NCBI RefSeq assembly: GCF_000255655.1
Contig: NZ_JH636434.1
Coordinates: 2,882,572 to 2,946,571, forward strand
Reading direction: 5' to 3'
Source of the DNA: Schlesneria paludicola DSM 18645
GTDB taxonomy: Bacteria; Planctomycetota; Planctomycetia; Planctomycetales; Planctomycetaceae
DNA: 64,000 nucleotides
How positions within the stretch are numbered: the first letter of the stretch is position 1; each line of letters begins with the position of its first letter. This document shows, piece by piece, positions 27,044 to 34,157 of this stretch. Below the pieces are notes generated by a model. The model was not told the origin of the DNA, searched no databases, and saw nothing but the letters and a program-made list of their open reading frames with translations. The position numbers were made by a program, and so were the translations under genes.

Positions 27044-27165
27044 AGGCCGGCGACTGGCTCATTTTCCCACGGTACTGGGAAGGACGTCCCTCGTCGAGAC
27101 ACTGTGGATTTCCATTGAACCGGGAACAGGTGCCTGTCTCTCTCTCTTCGGGCTGTGGACGGATA
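27044..27165. repeat. Long-form hairpin element, second copy of the type at 8319
   Basis: Matches 8319-8441 over most of its length: GCGACTGGCTCATTTTCCC, CACTGTGGAT, GAACAGGTGCCTGT and TCTCTTCGGGCTGTG. The outside flanks CGCCCGATGAGTA and CGCCTGATGAAAC are related to each other, as at the first copy. The following 330 bases to 27498 show only a short CAGGCTGTTG piece and the lipoprotein promoter region. Confidence 0.55.
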
Positions 27166-27498
27166 CGCCTGATGAAACACGTGAAACAAGCACTTTCATG
27201 TTCACCATATCATGGTATTTCTAAAACTGTGCGGAGCAAGTCCCTGTTGATTCATCAGGCTGTTGGGAACAGCGTGTCTTGCGATCTCATCTCCCGAGTT
27301 GAATATCCATTCGGCGCGTGAGATACTCATTCTCACTGTTTACAGTATGAAGAGAGTGAACAGAGACATTGTCGGACGTCATGAGAACTTACAATGATTC
27401 GACCTGAGGAAGCTTTCCTCTTGCCGCAGGACATTGAACCAACCCCCAGCCTCTCAACGGTTGCCTTGTCTCATCAAACGATCACAAGGGTTGTTAAT

Positions 27499-28398
27499 AT
27501 GCGATGGACGACGTCATTGACTCTGGTGGTATTGATGCTCGGATGCAGTAGCAAGACGCCGAATTCGACGCCGGCACCAGCAAGCAATCCAACCAATAGT
27601 TCCACGAGCACTCCTACGAACAAATCCAGCGAGACGGCTTCGCCTGCAGATTCTCAAACAGCCGGGCAGACTGCTCCTGCCGCTCAAGCGACCGCTTCGC
27701 CCGAATCAGATGTCGTTGTCAAAACGGTGGCGGAGATCTCCAAATCAATGCGGACCACTCTAGGCGAACAATATCCGACGCAAACGATTGAAGTGACGGG
27801 TCCCGTCGATAGTGTGGGCTACTCGCTGAAAGACATCACGGGTCTCGCGCTCAAGCATGGCCCCGGCACATTTGATATCGCGGGGTTTCCACTGCAAGAA
27901 GCGGAGGCCTGGGCTCGGATCTCACCAGGGCAAACGGTCACGGTACGTGCAAAGTATAACAAAGACAGTTTGGACGGATTCTTATGGAAAATTTATAAGG
28001 CGGGCCCCAATCCAAGCCCCATTCTGACGACGACGCAATTGGGAGAAGACTTTAAGAAAGATCTGACTGCGGCACACAATAAATACACCGGTCGATCGTT
28101 CTACTTGACTGGAAAAGTAGCAAGTGCTGAAACAAACGATCTCAAGCTGACGAAGGTCAAATTGGACACCGGCTCGCTGCCGTCACCGCTGCTCGTGGTC
28201 GAACCACACTTTGTCGATTTGGCACCGATTACAGCCGGTCAAACGCTGAACGCTCTGTGTATTTACAATCGAGCAAAGCTTAGCCCTCCTTTGAACTCCG
28301 ATGAAACGTTGATTGACATCGACAACGTGGAGCTGATCACGATCAAATTCCCCGTCGATGGCGTCACCTATGCAAAGGAACTCTCGCCCGCGAAGTAG
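27499..28398 (+). CDS. Lipoprotein with two OB-fold (tRNA_anti-like) domains
   Basis: 299 residues. A short signal peptide ends in lipobox LMLGC (Cys16), so the protein is anchored in a membrane facing the periplasm. A Ser/Thr/Pro/Asn-rich linker (about 17-75) leads to two similar domains (about 76-180 and 190-295) with strand patterns such as QTIEVTGPVDSVGYS, QTVTVRAKYNKD, RSFYLTGKVASAET and QTLNALCIYNRAKL, which I read as tRNA_anti-like OB folds. Such domains in exported proteins may bind small ligands or sugars; the ligand is unknown. ATG 27499 follows AAGGG; the frame upstream lacks a signal peptide. Confidence 0.75.
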   Translation: MRWTTSLTLVVLMLGCSSKTPNSTPAPASNPTNSSTSTPTNKSSETASPADSQTAGQTAPAAQATASPESDVVVKTVAEISKSMRTTLGEQYPTQTIEVTGPVDSVGYSLKDITGLALKHGPGTFDIAGFPLQEAEAWARISPGQTVTVRAKYNKDSLDGFLWKIYKAGPNPSPILTTTQLGEDFKKDLTAAHNKYTGRSFYLTGKVASAETNDLKLTKVKLDTGSLPSPLLVVEPHFVDLAPITAGQTLNALCIYNRAKLSPPLNSDETLIDIDNVELITIKFPVDGVTYAKELSPAK

Positions 28399-28452
28399 GC
28401 GTGATCGTGGAAATAGGCCAAGGCCAACGGGAGCCTCACCGCTCGCCGCCCG

Positions 28453-28540
28453 AAGTGTTGAGGGGGATTGGCATGTTGATCTTCACGGTGCCATGGTGTT
28501 TTTGAATCTGGGCGAAGCCACTACTTCCGATCTCCACAGA
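28453..28540. repeat. Decayed long-form hairpin element
   Basis: Contains GAGGGGGATTGGCATG, the insert piece GGTGCCATGGTGTTTTTGAATCTGGGCG and GAAGCCACTACTTCC. Arms no longer pair well. Lies between the lipoprotein gene and the MBOAT gene end. Confidence 0.4.
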
Positions 28541-28551
28541 CCGATCGCGAT

Positions 28552-29823
28552 CTACAGCCGCAGCATCGAGAAAATTCGAGCCATCGATTCGCCGTCATTT
28601 GCGAATAAGAACAAGCAGGCCGAGACATAGCTGAACGTCAATGCCACGGAGACGGCATGGATCGCTCGATTGCGGTTGTAGGCGGCGAATCGTTCCCGGC
28701 CCAGCCATTTTTTCAGGTAGATCGTGTAGTAGTGGTGCGCGATCAGCCCCGCCGCGTGGGCCACGCCAAATGCCGCATAGTTCCAACCGACACCATGCCA
28801 AATCCCGACCAGCAGGAAGACAACCAGGATCGTCAGCGCAATGGCGTGGTTGGCATTCTTAGGCCCGAAAGTGCGTACCAGGAATTTTGAGAGCGGAGAA
28901 AAGACCACGTCACGCATGTAATGAGACAAGGTGATGTGCCAGCGGTTCCAATAGTCGCCAAGATTTCTTGCGACAAGCGGATTCGCAAAATTCTCAGCGA
29001 CAGGGATCCCCATGAGCCCCGCACTGCCGATGGCGATGTCGCAGAAGCCTGAAAAATTGCAATACAAGTACAAGTAGTACGCCACCGCCGCGATGGGCAG
29101 ATCAATCAGGTGGTGCGGATGCTCGTCGAGCAGCAGGCCCGTGTACGTGAGCTGATTTAGCAGTGGTCCAAAAAATCGGTTCTTGACTGCACCGACGAGC
29201 ACTCGCAGCGCGGCCCGGCCGACCGGAATCTCAGGCTTGTTCGATGGGACAAAACCCTGGTGATGCATCCGATAGGGGCTGATCGGACCGACCGAGAGCG
29301 TTGGAAGAAATATTGCAAAGCCAAAATACTGCCACAGTCCAGGCTTTGGTACGACGCCATTGCGAACTTCCAGCACCAGATAGCTCGATCGAAATGCGAT
29401 GTACGAGAAACCGACCATGACCGCATTCAGCGTGAAGTCCGGACGACGCTCGATCAACCGCCCCAACGAAGGACTAACCAGCGCAGCCAACTCCTTCACC
29501 GGCGCGTACCGGATAACGATAAGGAAGAGGATCGGAATGAAGAACGCAATCCATGGCTGCCAACCCGGTTGATCGCTCCACCGCCGCATGGCCAGGTACT
29601 GGACGTACAACGCAAAAAGGTAGGCGACAAAAATCAGGTTCAGGACAAGCTGAAACTTGACGGGAAAACGCTGTTCGTTGTTCCAATAGAAAAAGTAGTA
29701 GACTGCGCCAATATTGAGCGCGGCAAACGCCGGATCGCGAAGCGAAGACGTGAGCCCAACGAGCCAGCGACCCAGGAGGAGATAGAGACCAAGAGCCAAC
29801 AATGTTTCCGTTGCCAAGCTCAA
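28552..29823 (-). CDS. MBOAT-family membrane O-acyltransferase (DltB/AlgI-like)
   Basis: 423 residues, about ten membrane spans. MBOAT proteins move an activated acyl group through the membrane to an envelope or extracellular acceptor. The family residues are present: YWNRWHITLSHYMRD with His296, and VGIWHGVGWNY with the near-invariant His343; GPISPYRMHHQGF and YCNFSGFCDIAIGSAGLMG are also typical. The frame starts at a TTG that overlaps the stop codon of the 44-residue peptide gene; a TTG two codons later has better spacing to GGAGG. It is the last gene of the five-gene operon with the FkbH-like, ACP and SGNH genes. Confidence 0.93.
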   Translation of the reverse strand: MSLATETLLALGLYLLLGRWLVGLTSSLRDPAFAALNIGAVYYFFYWNNEQRFPVKFQLVLNLIFVAYLFALYVQYLAMRRWSDQPGWQPWIAFFIPILFLIVIRYAPVKELAALVSPSLGRLIERRPDFTLNAVMVGFSYIAFRSSYLVLEVRNGVVPKPGLWQYFGFAIFLPTLSVGPISPYRMHHQGFVPSNKPEIPVGRAALRVLVGAVKNRFFGPLLNQLTYTGLLLDEHPHHLIDLPIAAVAYYLYLYCNFSGFCDIAIGSAGLMGIPVAENFANPLVARNLGDYWNRWHITLSHYMRDVVFSPLSKFLVRTFGPKNANHAIALTILVVFLLVGIWHGVGWNYAAFGVAHAAGLIAHHYYTIYLKKWLGRERFAAYNRNRAIHAVSVALTFSYVSACLFLFANDGESMARIFSMLRL

Positions 29824-29954
29824 AACCCTCCGTAAACAAGCCCGTTGTCGAGCATGAAACAGGGAGAGATCATGGTCAATGACAGTGCGGCGACAGCAAG
29901 AATGACGACAAGGGTCAGCATGAACCGCTCACTGACGGCTGGCTGAGGTGACAT
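29820..29954 (-). CDS. 44-residue single-span peptide with DltX-like C-terminal Tyr motif
   Basis: Starts MSPQPAVSERFMLTL, followed by one hydrophobic span (about residues 12-31) and ends LDNGLVYGGF. The ending fits [FL]-[IV]-Y-x-x-F, the C-terminal motif of DltX, the small Dlt protein whose Tyr is reported to carry the acyl group from the MBOAT DltB to DltD. It overlaps the SGNH gene by 26 bases and its TGA overlaps the MBOAT start, so it is coupled to both, exactly where dltX-like genes sit by function. It carries GGAGGG near its end, the ribosome site of the MBOAT gene. Length and gene context support a real gene; the carrier role is inference. Confidence 0.7.
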   Translation of the reverse strand: MSPQPAVSERFMLTLVVILAVAALSLTMISPCFMLDNGLVYGGF

Positions 29955-31038
29955 AGAGTTTTCCCAGCATTGGGGTGATGAGTTGTGTGAACCATTCCTG
30001 ACCATTCTGGTTGAGATGGTCATTGTCGTAGAACAGATTGTTGAGGTCCGTCGATTCGACGCCGGAAAACAACTTTGCGGGCGGGATGCCGACCATGTCC
30101 ACAGGCGTTCCCAACACGTCCGGCCAATGGCAACGTTCAGGAACAACCGTTTTCTCGCGATCGCTCAGCAGGGGAATATTCAACAGAACCAATCGGGTTC
30201 CTCGCTCTCGACATAACTCGGCGAGCTTCCTGGCGAAATGGAGTTGAAACTCGGGAGGCGGACCCGCGAATGCAAACTGACTCGCGGTCCGGTCGGAATA
30301 GGAGATGACATCCTCGCTCGTTGCCTGCCCCATTGGCCGGAAGTGCGTGAAATCATGCGAGGTGTCGATCGACTTTCGCATCTTGATCGAACCAAGATTT
30401 CCTGAAATATTCAGGTCCGTCTGGTTCGCGCGCGCGTTCCACCAGTTGGGTGGTGTCTGCTCGCTGAATTCCACGATGTTGGGACGCACGAGACTCAGCA
30501 GGTGCCTGGGCATGCCGAGGATGGCGCCACTGTACAATTGGGCTTGCCCAAGCCACGACAACCCCTTCAGTGAGTCCGAGTTCTCTCCGATCCGAAACCA
30601 GCGACAGGAGTGGTTGTGTGGCACGTTGGCGATGCCTTCATCGGTGATCACGAGCATCTTGACGTGCCGATGGTCCAATAGATCCTTGGCCATCGTGTAG
30701 ACGCCGTCGAATCCTTGCCAGGGCCAGCCAAGCGTGATCGCGTTGACGTCGTGCCCGAGTTGCTTGCTGAGCGTTTCTTTGACGTAGGGCGTGTCGACCG
30801 CCCACCACAGATGGGACGTGCCAACAAATGCGATGTCGACATCCGCCGTCTCGGTGAAGACTTGCTGTTGGATCCACGGAAAGAATCCATACTTCCACGC
30901 AATCGTGGGGTAGACGTCGCGCCGATCCAACAATCCGGTTCGCCCCATGAACGCGGGCAATCCGATGAAAGTCATGAGCAGCAGGACGAATGCCACCATT
31001 TGCCGAATCGAGGAAAATGCGGGTGACATCGGATTCAT
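29929..31038 (-). CDS. SGNH/DltD-like membrane-anchored protein
   Basis: 369 residues. One N-terminal membrane span (about 12-31) puts the rest outside the membrane. The SGNH-type nucleophile is in FVGTSHLWWAVD (Ser75), and the catalytic Asp/His pair is in YDNDHLNQNGQEWF near the C-terminus (about 345). This layout (signal anchor, GxSH, DxxH) is shared by DltD and AlgJ/AlgX-type acyl acceptor or transferase proteins working with MBOAT partners. Its ATG overlaps the ACP stop codon (ATGA). It probably passes the acyl group to the final polymer or removes it; the polymer is unknown. Confidence 0.85.
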   Translation of the reverse strand: MNPMSPAFSSIRQMVAFVLLLMTFIGLPAFMGRTGLLDRRDVYPTIAWKYGFFPWIQQQVFTETADVDIAFVGTSHLWWAVDTPYVKETLSKQLGHDVNAITLGWPWQGFDGVYTMAKDLLDHRHVKMLVITDEGIANVPHNHSCRWFRIGENSDSLKGLSWLGQAQLYSGAILGMPRHLLSLVRPNIVEFSEQTPPNWWNARANQTDLNISGNLGSIKMRKSIDTSHDFTHFRPMGQATSEDVISYSDRTASQFAFAGPPPEFQLHFARKLAELCRERGTRLVLLNIPLLSDREKTVVPERCHWPDVLGTPVDMVGIPPAKLFSGVESTDLNNLFYDNDHLNQNGQEWFTQLITPMLGKLYVTSASRQ

Positions 31039-31280
31039 TTCTCTGTCGTTCGGCGGAGAATCAAATCGGCGAACTCACCCACGTTCTTGGTCGCCTCGAC
31101 TTCTCCAACACGAAATCGAACATTGAAAGTCTGCTCAACCGCCAGCAGAAGCGAGATTTGAATAAGTGACGTCCATTCGGGCACATCCTTGGCCGACAAT
31201 TCCCGAGTCAATTGGGGAGGATCGAGAAAGATATCTTCGAAAAGTCCCTGCAGCTTCAGCATCACGTCATCTTGATTCAT
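31035..31280 (-). CDS. Acyl carrier protein
   Basis: 81 residues, predicted all-helical. The prosthetic-group serine is likely Ser38 in EWTSLIQISLLLAVEQTF, matching the [DT]-S-L context of FkbH-linked carrier proteins, so it should carry 4'-phosphopantetheine. ATG 31280 overlaps the stop of the FkbH gene (ATGA). It would hold the acyl group made by the FkbH-like enzyme and offer it to the MBOAT at the inner membrane face, as DltC does. A stand-alone carrier protein in such an operon, rather than a fatty acid synthesis cluster, supports a dedicated acyl donor. Confidence 0.88.
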   Translation of the reverse strand: MNQDDVMLKLQGLFEDIFLDPPQLTRELSAKDVPEWTSLIQISLLLAVEQTFNVRFRVGEVEATKNVGEFADLILRRTTEK

Positions 31281-33139
31281 GTCGTACTCCGAACGTTGAT
31301 CTTCGTTGGACGCGGGCAAAAGGAACCGAGTTCGAGCACGAAGTCAGCCCGATCGGGCGCGATTGATTTGGTTTGGAATCCCATTCGCGAGTAAAAATCT
31401 CGAACCATTTCATTCTTCGCGGTCGGCAAGTAGACGCCTTCGAGACGTGAATGCCCACGATCCTGCGCCTGACGGCAGAGCTCGTTCAATACGGCATCCT
31501 CCACTTGTCGCTTAAGCACGCGGCAGCTCATCAGCCACGTGTCAATATAAACCGCCTCGCTTCGAGCCTGCCCCACGACAATGGAAACCAGTCCATGATC
31601 ACCAAACCGATCTTGAAGTCGCACGGACAGGCAAATCCAATCCTCCTGATTGATCAGCGACTGAACTTCGGCTTCGGTTCGACGGCGTGTGGTCAGGTTA
31701 AACTGATTGCTCTTGTTGATGAGCTGCGCAAGTCGCGGGACATCCATCTGATTGAATTCACAGATTGCGGCCTCCATCCCAAGAGATTCCAAATAGGCCG
31801 GCATATCGGTGGCCGAGGCAAGCAAATCTTGTCGTTTGCGTTCGGCCAGGTATTGGTCGGTCCTCTGGGCGTCTTCGACGGTGATACTGCGAGGTTCAAA
31901 CAATCGGCAATCCTGCAGTTGCCCAGCGTAGTCGGCAGCACTGCTGCCCAGCAAAATGGTCGTCACCTCGGGCACAAATTGGCGGACAATTTCGATTTCG
32001 GCCGGATTGTCATCAACGAAGACGAAACTATCGATTCCCAACCCCAGTTCGGCTGCCATCTGACGAATATTTTCGGACTTGGGATCCCAATTCGCTTTGA
32101 ACGATACGAAGTCGTCCAACCGCAAGACCATTTCAGGATGCTTTTCGAACGGCTCAATGGCTCGTCGTTCGTCGTTCTTGCTGGACACGGCCAGTAATAC
32201 GCCGCGATCTTTGAGTGAAACAATGTATTTTTGGAATGCTTTAAAGGCTTCCCCGCGCGGCGACGTATCACCGATTTCGATCCCCTCTAGACCGTCGTCA
32301 CCCAAGACGCCCCCCCAAAGGGTATTGTCAAGATCCAGCACGAGTACCTTTTTCGGCGTCGCGCGCAGACCAAAAATCAAATGCGCGACCTCACGACAGA
32401 CTTCAAACAGCAGCGAGGGCGCACAGAACTGCTTGCTTTCAAACCAACCTCGCGAATCTTCTGAAGCGAGAGCGCCATGCCGGTTTGCCAGGAATTCAAT
32501 GTCCAGGATTCGGACAAACGGCGGTGCAGTGAGTCCCATTTCCAGGTTCACGCACTTTCGAAAATTCCAGTCTGTCCCAAGACTGCGCGAGCGCAATTCA
32601 CCCAGATCGTATCGCGCGGGCAACATGAAGTTGCCCAGTAAGACTTCCGCGCCGGTCTGTTCGTGCACCGTTCGACACAAACCCAATAGCTGCGTCGCCA
32701 AGGTGTTGGCAGCGACCTGTACAATCTCCCGCGAATCTCCGATCGCACCTGCGTACCGGCACCGCTGAAGTCCAGGTAATACAAGGACGACCTGGGGCCG
32801 GAATTGATACAGTGCTCCATCCACCTCCGTCATTTCCGCGACGTAGTTGTCGTAATCGCCGAGAAACAACTCGCACGTGACGCCATTCGATTCAAGATAA
32901 TGAGAGACCAATTCATGCAGCGGATAGAGGTTGTAGCCACCGAGAATTGCCAGCCTTAATGGCGTCTTCGCGGCCCCTTCATGTTCGATCCCCAGAGCCA
33001 AGGCTTTCTTTCGAAGTGATGAAAGCAAGAACAACTCACTGAACGTGGTGGCATCAAGCGTCTGTTGTTTCAGCTTCCCCCAGAACTCGGGCGAATGGCG
33101 GCGAAGGAGATCTTTGATTTCGTTGAGGATGACGCCCAT
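31277..33139 (-). CDS. FkbH-like protein (HAD-IIIC domain plus GNAT-like C-terminus)
   Basis: 620 residues from ATG 33139, which follows AAAGGAG. FkbH-type enzymes take 1,3-bisphosphoglycerate, remove phosphate and load the glyceryl group onto an acyl carrier protein. The N-terminal 260 residues form an FkbH-specific domain (LRLAILGGYNLYPLHELVSH, FRPQVVLVLPGL). The HAD core follows, with DLDNT at 269-273 (nucleophile Asp269), SSKNDE near 319-324 and VDDNP at 375-379. The C-terminal part (about 440-600) is GNAT-like, with WLMSCRVLKRQVEDAVL and FYSRMGF. First gene of the MBOAT operon. Glyceryl as the product is a family-based inference; another short acyl group is possible. Confidence 0.88.
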   Translation of the reverse strand: MGVILNEIKDLLRRHSPEFWGKLKQQTLDATTFSELFLLSSLRKKALALGIEHEGAAKTPLRLAILGGYNLYPLHELVSHYLESNGVTCELFLGDYDNYVAEMTEVDGALYQFRPQVVLVLPGLQRCRYAGAIGDSREIVQVAANTLATQLLGLCRTVHEQTGAEVLLGNFMLPARYDLGELRSRSLGTDWNFRKCVNLEMGLTAPPFVRILDIEFLANRHGALASEDSRGWFESKQFCAPSLLFEVCREVAHLIFGLRATPKKVLVLDLDNTLWGGVLGDDGLEGIEIGDTSPRGEAFKAFQKYIVSLKDRGVLLAVSSKNDERRAIEPFEKHPEMVLRLDDFVSFKANWDPKSENIRQMAAELGLGIDSFVFVDDNPAEIEIVRQFVPEVTTILLGSSAADYAGQLQDCRLFEPRSITVEDAQRTDQYLAERKRQDLLASATDMPAYLESLGMEAAICEFNQMDVPRLAQLINKSNQFNLTTRRRTEAEVQSLINQEDWICLSVRLQDRFGDHGLVSIVVGQARSEAVYIDTWLMSCRVLKRQVEDAVLNELCRQAQDRGHSRLEGVYLPTAKNEMVRDFYSRMGFQTKSIAPDRADFVLELGSFCPRPTKINVRSTT

Positions 33140-34157
33140 CAGAATCTCCTTTCTGTTGCCAATGTCTTGTCGACGTCTGTCTTGTCGACCACTGTCTCGT
33201 CGACTGTTGCGAAGGTCACCACCGTTCACGGATCAAAGATTGGGACAGATCCGTCTTCAGCGGCGACTGGTATTTTGGTTGCGAACACTTCGCGCCGTAT
33301 CACGCCTCGCGTGCGATGAAAATGGATCAGTCCCCAACTCTTGAACGTTGACGTGTCAAACTGCAGAAGATTGAGCAAACCACTTTTCACCCAATCGTGT
33401 CCGCAATGTGGTCTTTTTTGCCCAAAAGGATTCGCGAATGGCGGCGATTCATAGGGCAAGACATTTATCTCGTCAATTGGAACTCGGGAAAACACGATTA
33501 ACGTCCATGGCTCGAACGAGGAGAGGTGGAATCAACAGACAGAACCGCTGCAAAACAAGCAATTCTCTTAATGTCCCCCGGTTTGCAGCCGGAGGTCTTT
33601 CGGGACCAGAGTTGGGGGCTGCCGCGTGGAACAGGACGGAGTCGAGTCAACGGGGACAAGTTGATCGAAGACGCCAGGCGCGCCACGATCGAACACAAAA
33701 TGAGCTGGCGTTCGTTCCCGAATCATCGCTCTTTGAAGGGCGACATTTCCAATGCCTGTGGTTGCAACGGCTGGCCAACGTTCGATCTGATTGATCCAGA
33801 CGGCATCATTCGAAAGCAGATGACACCTCAACGAATTGAAGCCGCAATCCTGGTTGACGTGGGCGACTTGCGCCATTCCACAATTGCCCCATTCCGCAAC
33901 GCATTTCGCCTCAGCCACAAATCTCGGGCTCGACGTGGGATGGGGTTTGCATCGTCCCACGCTTTTCCGCTCCACAGGCGCGGCATTTTTATCATCGCAG
34001 GCAAACCGCCTCAAATGCCCAGCCTCGCAACTCATATGGTTGCTACGAGCCGCCACCAGTGATAGGATCGCAAATTCCTATTGACTGGGGCCATCAAGCG
34101 TAACGTGCGTTCATTCGTTGCGAGGCATCCGTTGGTCATCTTCCACCATCTGAGATC
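33140..34157. other. 1.0-kb divergent intergenic region with a gene remnant
   Basis: Lies between the FkbH operon and the first GldG-like gene and should carry both promoters. The first 100 bases contain short GTCTTGTCGAC-type repeats (about 33160-33205). A redoxin remnant is listed separately at 33646-33858. No other gene is supported. Confidence 0.45.
33646..33858 (+). pseudogene. Remnant of a redoxin (TlpA-like) domain
   Basis: One frame reads VNGDKLIEDARRATIEHKMSWRSF, then CNGWPTFDLIDPDGIIRKQ. This matches the second half of the thioredoxin-like domain found at the C-terminus of many planctomycete exported proteins (pattern xxWRSFWDG...GWPTxYxID..GxIR). The first half with the CxxC motif is not found in any frame upstream and no proper start exists, so it looks like a decayed fragment. 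The reading is by eye and could be chance. Confidence 0.4.

Noticed and set aside
33160-33205. Regulatory iterons from GTCTTGTCGAC-like repeats upstream of the FkbH-like gene
   Set aside because: Only three or four short imperfect copies; too weak to call an operator without comparison.
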